A stretch of 7,385 bases of DNA from JAKLKS01 sp964370855 (GTDB lineage Bacteria; Planctomycetota; JAJSAM01; JAKLKS01): NCBI GenBank assembly GCA_964370855.1, contig CAYJMF010000171.1:1-7385 (forward strand), given 5' to 3'. The notes beneath the pieces are model-generated. The model did no database searches. It was not told the DNA's origin and worked only from the letters and a program-made list of their open reading frames with translations. The position numbers and the translations under genes were made by a program. Positions 1 to 4,911 of the stretch are shown one piece after another. Position 1 is the stretch's first letter. Every line of letters begins with the position of its first letter.

Positions 1-437
1 CCCTGGGTTCGCTCCGGGTGTCGGACCGCGGCCCCCTCCGCGGCGCCGCGGCGCCGGTGCCCGCCGGCCTCCCGGCGGCGCGGCTCCTCGAGATCGCCGC
101 CGACGGCCGCGACGTCCTCTTCCCCGTCGCCGGGAGGGACGGGAGGATCACCGGCGTCGTCACCCTCCGGGCGCTGCGGGCGCTCCTCGACGCGCGGGAG
201 ATCCTCCCCGGCCTCGTCGTCATGGACGTCGCCTCCCCCTGCGTACCGGTCCGCACGTCGGACTCGCTACGGACGGTGTCCGAGTCGCTGGCCGCCACCC
301 ACGGGGACGAGACCCTCGTCCTCGACGAGGCCGGCGCGATTCTCGGTGTCGTGGGGTGGGAGGACATCGCCCGCGTCGGGTTCCGGGAGGCGGCGCGGGG
401 GGCGCCGGGGGGCGGGGGGGAGGGCGGTGAGGAGTAG
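1..437 (+). CDS. CBS-domain protein, C-terminal part (5' end outside window; possibly the tail of a ClC-type chloride channel)
   Basis: The frame is open from base 3 at the left edge to a TAG stop at 435-437. The reading L-G-S-L-R-V-S-D continues into the first recognisable segment, so the GTG at 18 is probably internal and the gene partial. Two CBS-like repeats are visible. The first runs from LLEIAADGRDVLFPV through GRITGVVTLRALRALL. The second starts near DVASPCVPV, continues through SDSLRTVSESL, and ends with ETLVLDEAGAILGVVG followed by EDIARV. CBS pairs usually bind adenosyl nucleotides and regulate an attached channel, transporter or enzyme. A tail-end CBS pair fits ClC chloride/proton antiporters, but no membrane part is inside the window, so that assignment is inference. 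The last 15 residues are a low-complexity Gly/Glu tail encoded by G-runs. The gene converges on the ATPase with a 13-nt gap. Confidence 0.75.
   Translation, partial: LGSLRVSDRGPLRGAAAPVPAGLPAARLLEIAADGRDVLFPVAGRDGRITGVVTLRALRALLDAREILPGLVVMDVASPCVPVRTSDSLRTVSESLAATHGDETLVLDEAGAILGVVGWEDIARVGFREAARGAPGGGGEGGEE
397..424 (+). other. G-quadruplex-type motif at the end of the CBS gene
   Basis: Four G-tracts lie on the sense strand: six Gs at 397-402, six at 407-412, seven at 414-420 and three at 422-424. The loops are CGCC, C and A. This meets the usual four-tracts-of-three, short-loop rule with room to spare. It encodes the Gly-rich tail just before the stop codon, where two genes converge. It could fold in mRNA or in single-stranded DNA, or may only reflect extreme base composition. 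Confidence 0.45.
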
Positions 438-445
438 TCGAAGGT

Positions 446-469
446 GCTGCTCACGGCGTTTCGAGCAGC
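446..469. terminator. Small inverted repeat at a convergent gene end (weak bidirectional terminator candidate)
   Basis: The arms GCTGCTC (446-452) and GAGCAGC (463-469) pair perfectly over 7 bp around a 10-nt loop. The repeat covers the stop codon of the minus-strand ATPase (451-453) and starts 9 nt after the stop of the plus-strand CBS gene. No T-tract follows on either strand, so a classical intrinsic terminator is not supported. Position is the main argument. Confidence 0.2.
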
Positions 470-1767
470 CACTCGCAGACGGGCTGCGCCCGGACTCCCG
501 GGGCTGGCCCCGTCTCCAGGCCGTCGCGGTGGAGCACCAGGAGGCGGAGGGTGGCGCGGGGGTGCTCCTTCGCCGCCGCCAGCAGGGACCGGACCTCGCG
601 CGCCCGGGTCCCCGGGTCGGAAGGGTCCGCGCACACCTGGATCAGCTCCTCCCCGGCCGCCCGGTCCCGGGCGAGGAAGTCCACCTCCAGGCCGTCCTCC
701 GTCCTTACGTAGGCTACTTCGGCGCCGCGCCTCTCGAGTTCGTTCAGCACGACCGTCTCCAGCGCGTGGCCGAGGTTCGAGCGTCCGCCGGAATCGAAGG
801 CCTCGATGAACCCCGGGTCCGCGGGGTAGACCTTGCGCGGATTCGAGTTCCGCCTCCGTTCCGATTCCGTTGCTACGGGAACCGCGCTGAGCAGGAAGGC
901 GTCGAGGAGGTGGCCGAGGAGGCCGTGCACGAGGTCCTTCGTCACCCTGTGCCCCTGGGACTTCATGTCCCGGTGCAGTTTGTGGACGCTGAAGCTTCCT
1001 GCCGCGTTGCGCAGCGAGTGCCGTACGAGCCAGCGAAGGGCGGCCACCTGTGACACGCCGTACCGCTCGACCACGTCGCGGAAGAGCACGGTGTCCACGT
1101 ACCCCTGCAGGATCTCGATGCGCAGCGTCGCCGGAACTCCCTGCACCTCGGGGAATCCGCCTTCGAGGAGGAACTCGCGGAAGCGATTCTCGACGAGGGA
1201 CCTCTCGGCCGGCCTCCACCGCCGGGGCTCCCGCTCCGGCTCCTCGCCGCGGTGGCGCAGGAACTCGCGGAAGCCGAAGGGCCGGATGACCGTCGCCAAT
1301 CCGCGGCCGCGCAGCGAGGTGTGGACCTCGCGCGAGAGCATCCGCGCCGAGGATCCGGAGACGACGATCTCCACCTTCTCGGTGTCGAGCGCGCGGCGCA
1401 CGAACCGTTCCCACCCCGGGACGAACTGGATCTCGTCGAGGAACCAGGACACGGTCCCGGTCCCGCGCAGCGCGGGGTGGCGCCGGTAGTACTCATCGAG
1501 CAGGAAGCCCAGCTGTTCGAGACCGAGGTCCGCCAGCCGGTCGTCGTCGAAGCTCAGGTAGACCGCCCGCTCCGCGGGGCCCACCGCCTTCCGCTCCTCC
1601 AGGAGCTGGCGGAGGAACGTGGTCTTCCCCGCCCTGCGCATCCCGATGACCGCATGCACCTTGCCGGGCACCGCGGGCAGGCGGGCATCGCGGCGGGTGA
1701 ACACGAGGGGGGACGGCGGCGCCAGGGCGACGCTCAGCTTCTCCTCGAGCACGGGGTGCAGGGCCAT
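451..1767 (-). CDS. AAA_14 / DUF4143 family ATP-binding protein
   Basis: This 438-residue protein has the standard layout of the AAA_14-DUF4143 ATPases. Walker A is GMRRAGKTT (residues 42-50). Walker B is WFLDEIQ (108-114) followed by VPGWERFVRRAL. A sensor-like strand VVSGSSARML (135-144) is followed by SLRGRG (151-156), with arginines suited to nucleotide sensing. The DUF4143 part covers about 190-438. It ends in a PD-(D/E)XK-like fold remnant: ALE (335-337), LEVDF (360-364) and LIQVCAD (375-381). The catalytic lysine after the last strand is not evident, so nuclease activity is doubtful. Cellular roles in this family are mostly unknown. The ATG at 1767 was chosen because an upstream in-frame extension to 1890 would translate the operator repeats. 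A GGGGAG lies 12 nt upstream of this ATG. Parts of the gene (about 840-1020) are near 62 % GC by hand count, lower than its neighbours, and no partner gene is adjacent. Horizontal acquisition is an inference. Confidence 0.9.
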   Translation of the reverse strand: MALHPVLEEKLSVALAPPSPLVFTRRDARLPAVPGKVHAVIGMRRAGKTTFLRQLLEERKAVGPAERAVYLSFDDDRLADLGLEQLGFLLDEYYRRHPALRGTGTVSWFLDEIQFVPGWERFVRRALDTEKVEIVVSGSSARMLSREVHTSLRGRGLATVIRPFGFREFLRHRGEEPEREPRRWRPAERSLVENRFREFLLEGGFPEVQGVPATLRIEILQGYVDTVLFRDVVERYGVSQVAALRWLVRHSLRNAAGSFSVHKLHRDMKSQGHRVTKDLVHGLLGHLLDAFLLSAVPVATESERRRNSNPRKVYPADPGFIEAFDSGGRSNLGHALETVVLNELERRGAEVAYVRTEDGLEVDFLARDRAAGEELIQVCADPSDPGTRAREVRSLLAAAKEHPRATLRLLVLHRDGLETGPAPGVRAQPVCEWLLETP

Positions 1768-1785
1768 GGCGCCAGAGTACTCCCC

Positions 1786-1810
1786 ATGTGTCCTTCTGTA
1801 AAGGACACAT
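1786..1810. promoter_or_regulatory. Operator-like palindrome, site 1 (perfect 10-bp arms, 5-nt centre)
   Basis: The left arm ATGTGTCCTT (1786-1795) and the right arm AAGGACACAT (1801-1810) are exact reverse complements around the spacer CTGTA. The site begins 18 bp upstream of the ATPase start codon, in a locally AT-richer patch. It could be an operator for a dimeric regulator or a leader hairpin of the ATPase mRNA. The matching second site at a fixed distance favours a protein-binding role. Confidence 0.65.
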
Positions 1811-1818
1811 TTTCTAGA

Positions 1819-1843
1819 ATCTATCCTTTTTGGAAGGACACAT
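1819..1843. promoter_or_regulatory. Operator-like palindrome, site 2 (same geometry, one degenerate arm)
   Basis: The right arm AAGGACACAT (1834-1843) is identical to that of site 1. The left arm ATCTATCCTT (1819-1828) matches the left arm of site 1 at 8 of 10 positions. The central spacer is again 5 nt (TTTGG). The site lies exactly 33 bp from site 1, about three helical turns, which would put both sites on the same face of the DNA. Between them is the palindrome TTCTAGAA (1812-1819). This contains part of a -10-like TAGAAT (1815-1820, plus strand) with no convincing -35 box. The pair lies in the divergent spacer, so it could control the ATPase, chrA, or both. Confidence 0.6.
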
Positions 1844-1925
1844 GTCCCCCGACGGGCCCTCCCCTCCCCGTCGGCGGCTAGGATGTCCACGCCCCCGCCG
1901 CGGAGGAGGCATGGGAGGACGCCGG

Positions 1926-3167
1926 ATGGACGGGACGGAGGGCGCCGCCGCTCCGGGGTCGGGGGCTCCCGACGGGACCGCCATCCCCCACCACTCCCTC
2001 CCCGCCCTCTTCCTGCGGTTCCTCCGCTTCGGGGCCCTCGCCTGGGGCGGGCCCGTGGCGCAGATCGCGATGCTCAAGAAGGAGCTCGTCGAGGAGGAGC
2101 GGTGGGTGACCGTCGAGCGCTTCCATCGCGCCCTGGCCGTCTACCAGGTCCTCCCCGGGCCCGAGGCCCACGAGCTCTGCGTCTGGTTCGGGATGCTCGC
2201 CCGGGGCCGCCCCGGCGCCGTCGTCGCGGGGCTCGGCTTCATGCTGCCGGGGTTCCTCCTCATGTTCGGCCTCAGCTGGGCCTGCCTCGCCTTCGGCCTC
2301 CGGTCCCCCGCCGTCGCGGCCCTCTTCCTCGGACTCCAGGCCGCCGTCGTCGCCCTCATCGTCCGCGCCGTACACCGCATCGGGAGCCACGCGATCCACG
2401 GGCCCTGGCTCTGGGCCATCGGCCTCGCCGCCCTGGAGGCGGAACTCGGCGGGGTCCACTTCGCGGTCACCCTGGCGGCGGCGGGAGGGATCCACGCCCT
2501 CGCGCGGGACGGGCGGGGCGCGCCCGGGGTGGGCGTCGGGGCGCTCCTCGTCGCGGGGCTCTGCGCGTGGATGGCGGGCCACGGTCCGGCGCCCGCGGCG
2601 ACGGCGGCGGCCGTCGCCGGGGGCGGCGGGGCCGGGGCGGCGCCCACGGCGCTCGCGCTCCTCGGGTACGGCCTCCGGAGCGGGCTCCTCACATTCGGCG
2701 GGGCCTACACCGCCATCCCCATCCTCCGCCACGACGCCGTGGTGGCCGGGGGATGGATGTCCAACGACCAGTTCCTCGACGGCATCGCCCTCGGGGGGGT
2801 CCTTCCGGCCCCCCTCATCATCTTCTCCACCTTCGTCGGGTTCGTCGGCGGCGGCGCCGTCGGCGCCATCGCCATCACCGCCGGCGTCTTCCTCCCGGCC
2901 TTCGCCTTCACCCTCGTCGGGCACGGGTTCTTCGAGCGCCTGACCGCGGACCCGAGGCTCCGGGCCCTGCTGGACGGGGTCGCCGCGGGGGTCGTCGGGC
3001 TCATCGCCGCCACGACGATCCGGCTCTTCCGGTCAGGCGTGCAGGACGCCGGCACCTTCGCCCTCTTCGGCGGGGCGCTCCTCGTCCTCACCCTCTGGAC
3101 GTCGCGGGCGGCGATCCCCGTCGTCGTCCTCGGGGCGGGGCTGCTGGGGATGGCCGCGTGGTCGTGA
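1926..3167 (+). CDS. chrA: Chromate transporter ChrA, two-domain (long-chain) CHR family
   Basis: This is a 413-residue, strongly hydrophobic inner-membrane protein with two homologous CHR halves. The first half carries RFGALAWGGPVAQIAMLKKE (35-54), then W60 and QVLPGPEAHEL (74-84), the family's GGP and PGP signatures. The second half carries LLTFGGAYTAIPILRHD (254-270), GGWMSNDQFLDGIALGG (275-291) and LPAPLIIFSTFVGF (293-306). Characterised CHR proteins export chromate, some in exchange for sulfate; the substrate here is inferred from family only. The second half has PAP where the first has PGP. The ATG at 1926 was chosen because GGGAGGA (1913-1919) sits 6 nt upstream. ATG 1911 is a close alternative with GGAGG at 1902-1906. 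ATG 1842 would translate part of operator site 2 and a basic, low-complexity leader, so it is unlikely. No chrB-type regulator is adjacent. Confidence 0.9.
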   Translation: MDGTEGAAAPGSGAPDGTAIPHHSLPALFLRFLRFGALAWGGPVAQIAMLKKELVEEERWVTVERFHRALAVYQVLPGPEAHELCVWFGMLARGRPGAVVAGLGFMLPGFLLMFGLSWACLAFGLRSPAVAALFLGLQAAVVALIVRAVHRIGSHAIHGPWLWAIGLAALEAELGGVHFAVTLAAAGGIHALARDGRGAPGVGVGALLVAGLCAWMAGHGPAPAATAAAVAGGGGAGAAPTALALLGYGLRSGLLTFGGAYTAIPILRHDAVVAGGWMSNDQFLDGIALGGVLPAPLIIFSTFVGFVGGGAVGAIAITAGVFLPAFAFTLVGHGFFERLTADPRLRALLDGVAAGVVGLIAATTIRLFRSGVQDAGTFALFGGALLVLTLWTSRAAIPVVVLGAGLLGMAAWS

Positions 3168-3174
3168 GGGAAGC

Positions 3175-3702
3175 TCAGCGGCAGCGGACCTTCGCCTTGA
3201 GGCGGATGGCCGCTCCCCCGTCGAGGGAGGCGGTGCCCGCGGACTTCGCCGCGAACCGCAGGTTCCCGCCCTCCTTCCCGGCCTTCCCCTTCCCCGAGGC
3301 GGCGGTCAGGGTGATGGCCGTTTCCGCCCCCGCGGCCGCCTCCACGCGGCCGGCGAGGAAGGAGCCGAACCCCTCCGGGTCCAGCACCGCCTGGAAGCCG
3401 GCGGTCCCCTTCCGGGTCCAGGTGAAGGGGAAGTCGTCGAGGGCCAGGTTGCCCGCCTCGTTGTAGGCCGTCACCGTCCCGGACCCGGATTCGTCCGCGG
3501 GCCCCCCGTCGAAGTCGAACCGGAGGTTGGCGACGAGGAGGACGGGATCCTCCCCCCGCATCGAGATGCGGGCGGAGCCGATGGCGGCGTGGAAGCTCCC
3601 TCCCCACCCGGTGTCCGCGGCGCCGGCGGTGCCCGCGAGGGCGAGGAGCCCCGCGGCGAGGGAGCGGAGACGGAGGACGGCGGCGGACTTGCGATGGGGC
3701 AT
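3175..3702 (-). CDS. Small secreted protein of unknown function
   Basis: I do not recognise this 175-residue protein. It begins with a typical Sec signal peptide: a basic start MPHRKSAAVLRLR, a hydrophobic core LAAGLLALAGTAG, and a small-residue cleavage region AGAA-D near residues 26-30. The mature part is about 146 residues, rich in Gly, Ala and Thr, with alternating patterns suggestive of beta strands, such as ARISMRG and VLLVANLRFDFDGG. It has one cysteine, C174, next to the C-terminal end. No lipobox or membrane anchor is seen, so a soluble periplasmic or exported product is likely. The ATG at 3702 has a strong GGAGGTGA site (3705-3712) just upstream, and the signal peptide starts there. 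An in-frame extension to 3861 would place an unlikely leader before the signal. The gene converges on chrA with a 7-nt gap and diverges from the Crp/Fnr regulator. Confidence 0.7.
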   Translation of the reverse strand: MPHRKSAAVLRLRSLAAGLLALAGTAGAADTGWGGSFHAAIGSARISMRGEDPVLLVANLRFDFDGGPADESGSGTVTAYNEAGNLALDDFPFTWTRKGTAGFQAVLDPEGFGSFLAGRVEAAAGAETAITLTAASGKGKAGKEGGNLRFAAKSAGTASLDGGAAIRLKAKVRCR

Positions 3703-3749
3703 GGTCACCTCCAGGGTCGGCCGGTACCACCGGCGGCGCGACGGAAGGG

Positions 3750-3778
3750 TGCCCTCCCGGCCCCGGGTCCGGGGGGCA
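3750..3778. other. Imperfect hairpin in the 217-bp divergent spacer
   Basis: TGCCCTCCCGG (3750-3760) can pair with CCGGGGGGCA (3769-3778) using one T-G wobble and one bulge around an 8-nt loop. It would lie in the leader of the secreted-protein gene if transcription starts in the less GC-rich stretch at about 3778-3817. The rest of 3703-3919 shows no convincing -35/-10 pair and no clear Crp or Fnr consensus site. Confidence 0.25.
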
Positions 3779-3919
3779 ATGTCCGGTTTCCGACAATCAC
3801 TCTCATCTGGAACGGAACCCGTGCAGGATCCATCCCGTGGAAGGCGGGACCGGGCGGGCATCCGTCACCGGGTGGCCTGCGGCCGGGGGTTCCGCCGAGC
3901 AGTCGAGGGGGGAGGCCCG

Positions 3920-4618
3920 ATGGCGGACGCACCGGATTCCGTCCACGCCGCCGTACGCCCGGTCCTCGATCGCTTCCCCCCCCAGCTCTTCGAGCGGGGC
4001 GCCATCCTCATCGAGAACACCCTCCTCGAGACCACGGACTTCGAGCCGCGGGAGGGCTCCCCGGAGCCGGGCACGGGCAAGGGGCCGCCGCCGGTGGTCG
4101 GCTACGTGGTGGAGGGGCTCGTGCGGGGCCAGTGGAACCGGAACACCCTCGCTCCGCGGAACCGGGCGACGGCCATCGTGGCCGGGGACGGACGGTGGAT
4201 CGGCGCCGACGCCTTCAAGTTCGGGAAGAACCTCTTCCGCTACGCCGCCCTCACGCCGACCACGGCCTCCCTCGTGCCCCTCGCCTTCATCATGGACGAG
4301 GCGCCCCGCCCCGTGCTCCTCGACGCGCTGCGCTGCGTGAGCGTCGACTGGTGCACCTCGGCCTCGGTCCTCAGCCTCGGCGCCAACACCCTCGGCCGCC
4401 GGACCCTGCTCCTGCTCTTCGACATGAGCCGCCTCCACCCCCGCCCGGAGCTCGAGGTGCGCCAGGGGGATCTCGCCAACATGCTGGGGGTGACCCGCCA
4501 GACCCTGCAGCCCGTCCTCAAGGAGATCGAGCGGCGGGGGCTCATCTCCATCGGGTACGGGGAGATCGTCATCGACGATCCCCCGGGCCTCGTCCGGAGG
4601 CTGCGGCGGGGCAGGTAG
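3920..4618 (+). CDS. Crp/Fnr family transcriptional regulator
   Basis: This 232-residue protein has the size and order of the Crp/Fnr family. The N-terminal cyclic-nucleotide-type sensor barrel covers about 15-125 (FERGAILIENTLL, VVGYVVEGLVRGQW, GRWIGADAF, ASLVPLAF). A long dimerisation helix follows at about 128-170. The C-terminal winged helix-turn-helix is at about 178-222, with GDLANMLGVTRQTLQPVL (183-200) then KEIERRGLIS. A Pro/Gly-rich insertion lies at about 42-58 in the barrel. Only C139 and C145 are present, both in the linker helix, so an Fnr-type iron-sulfur sensor is unlikely. The ligand is unknown. The ATG at 3920 has a G-rich GGAGG (3911-3915) 4 nt upstream, and homology begins there. 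The last base of its TAG stop is the first base of a REPIN-like element. It lies upstream of, and codirectional with, the dehydrogenase operon, so regulation of that operon or of the divergent secreted protein is a reasonable guess. Confidence 0.88.
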   Translation: MADAPDSVHAAVRPVLDRFPPQLFERGAILIENTLLETTDFEPREGSPEPGTGKGPPPVVGYVVEGLVRGQWNRNTLAPRNRATAIVAGDGRWIGADAFKFGKNLFRYAALTPTTASLVPLAFIMDEAPRPVLLDALRCVSVDWCTSASVLSLGANTLGRRTLLLLFDMSRLHPRPELEVRQGDLANMLGVTRQTLQPVLKEIERRGLISIGYGEIVIDDPPGLVRRLRRGR

Positions 4619-4629
4619 GGAATACGGTA

Positions 4630-4655
4630 CCCCACCCCCATAAACGGGGGTGGGG
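4630..4655. repeat. Hairpin of the left REP-like half
   Basis: CCCCACCCCC (4630-4639) and GGGGGTGGGG (4646-4655) form a perfect 10-bp stem with loop ATAAAC. It begins 12 nt after the regulator's stop codon. It is very stable but lacks a following T-tract, so it fits an mRNA 3'-end stabiliser or a Rho-dependent end better than an intrinsic terminator. Confidence 0.65.
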
Positions 4656-4713
4656 GCGCGCGGTCCGGGCCCGGCGTGGGGCCCCCCCCTTCCGCCCCGG
4701 CGGGAGCCCCGCG

Positions 4714-4738
4714 CCCAACCCCGATGAATCGGGTCGGG
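4714..4738. repeat. Hairpin of the right REP-like half
   Basis: CCCAACCCCGAT (4714-4725) pairs with ATCGGGTCGGG (4728-4738), with one bulged base and one wobble, and the practical loop is TGAA. Read on the minus strand it follows the same 15-bp head as the left half. Its sequence differs from the left hairpin while the fold is kept, which is typical of REP palindromes. Confidence 0.55.
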
Positions 4739-4747
4739 TACCGTATT

Positions 4748-4766
4748 CCCCCCCTTCCCCCCTCCC
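4748..4766 (-). other. C-rich tract with G-quadruplex potential on the minus strand
   Basis: Runs of seven, six and three Cs (4748-4754, 4757-4762, 4764-4766) are separated by TT and T. On the minus strand this gives enough G-triplets for a four-tract quadruplex, because the seven-G run can supply two tracts. A second C-rich block follows at 4783-4798. The tract directly abuts the REPIN-like element. Confidence 0.3.
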
Positions 4767-4778
4767 GGGTCGATCTTC

Positions 4779-4807
4779 TTGGCCCCCCTCCCCCACCCTC
4801 CTATCAT
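4779..4807 (+). promoter_or_regulatory. Candidate sigma70-type promoter for the dehydrogenase operon
   Basis: A -35-like TTGGCC (4779-4784, 4 of 6 to TTGACA) and a -10-like TATCAT (4802-4807, 5 of 6 to TATAAT) are separated by 17 bp. The TATCAT lies in one of the few A/T-containing spots of the spacer. Transcription would start near 4814, about 100 nt before the E1 alpha ATG. The rest of 4808-4911 is C/G-rich and shows nothing else I can support. Confidence 0.4.
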
Positions 4808-4911
4808 CCGTCCTTTCCCCCCGGCGCGGCCGGGCGGAAGGCGGCGCAGGGTCGAGGGGACCCCGCCCGGCCCCCCCCACGGGACTCTCCCCCGGACCCG
4901 GAGCGAGCACG

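Larger units (their letters stand above)
4618..4750. repeat. REPIN/MITE-like element with 15-bp perfect inverted ends
   Basis: The left end GGGAATACGGTACCC (4618-4632) and the right end GGGTACCGTATTCCC (4736-4750) are exact reverse complements. Each end leads inward into its own hairpin, so the unit looks like two REP sequences (a conserved head plus an imperfect palindrome) in opposite orientation, separated by about 58 nt of G/C-rich DNA. No coding potential or target-site duplication is visible. REP elements of this kind are usually mobilised by IS200-like (RAYT) transposases acting in trans; none is present here. The element fills much of the 293-bp gap between the regulator and the E1 alpha gene, and may also end transcripts or protect the 3' end of the regulator mRNA. 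Confidence 0.7.

Noticed and set aside
1768..1890. 41-residue N-terminal extension of the ATPase
   Set aside because: It would translate the two operator sites, giving a repeated CVL-type peptide only because their 33-bp period is a multiple of three. Family similarity starts at MALHPVLEEK.
1878..2924. Long minus-strand open frame opposite chrA
   Set aside because: It is a Gly/Glu/Asp-rich shadow of the membrane-protein codons with no recognisable motif.
1883..3466. Long plus-strand open frame rich in Arg/Pro/Gly overlapping chrA and the secreted-protein gene
   Set aside because: It is a frame shadow in very GC-rich DNA: low-complexity composition, no domain, and it overlaps two well-supported genes.
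3714..3734. Possible third copy of the REP head near GGGTCGGCCGGTACC
   Set aside because: It shares only a short GGGTCGG/GTACC pattern, with an inserted triplet, and lacks the TATTCCC end.
3778..3817. Crp/Fnr binding site in the divergent spacer
   Set aside because: A loose TTCC...GGAA symmetry is present, but neither the TGTGA-N6-TCACA nor the TTGAT-N4-ATCAA consensus is matched.
3589..4911. In-frame upstream extension of the E1 alpha reading frame through the regulator and the repeat
   Set aside because: It is low-complexity, lies out of frame over a real regulator gene and crosses the REPIN-like element. E1 alpha homology begins after 4912.
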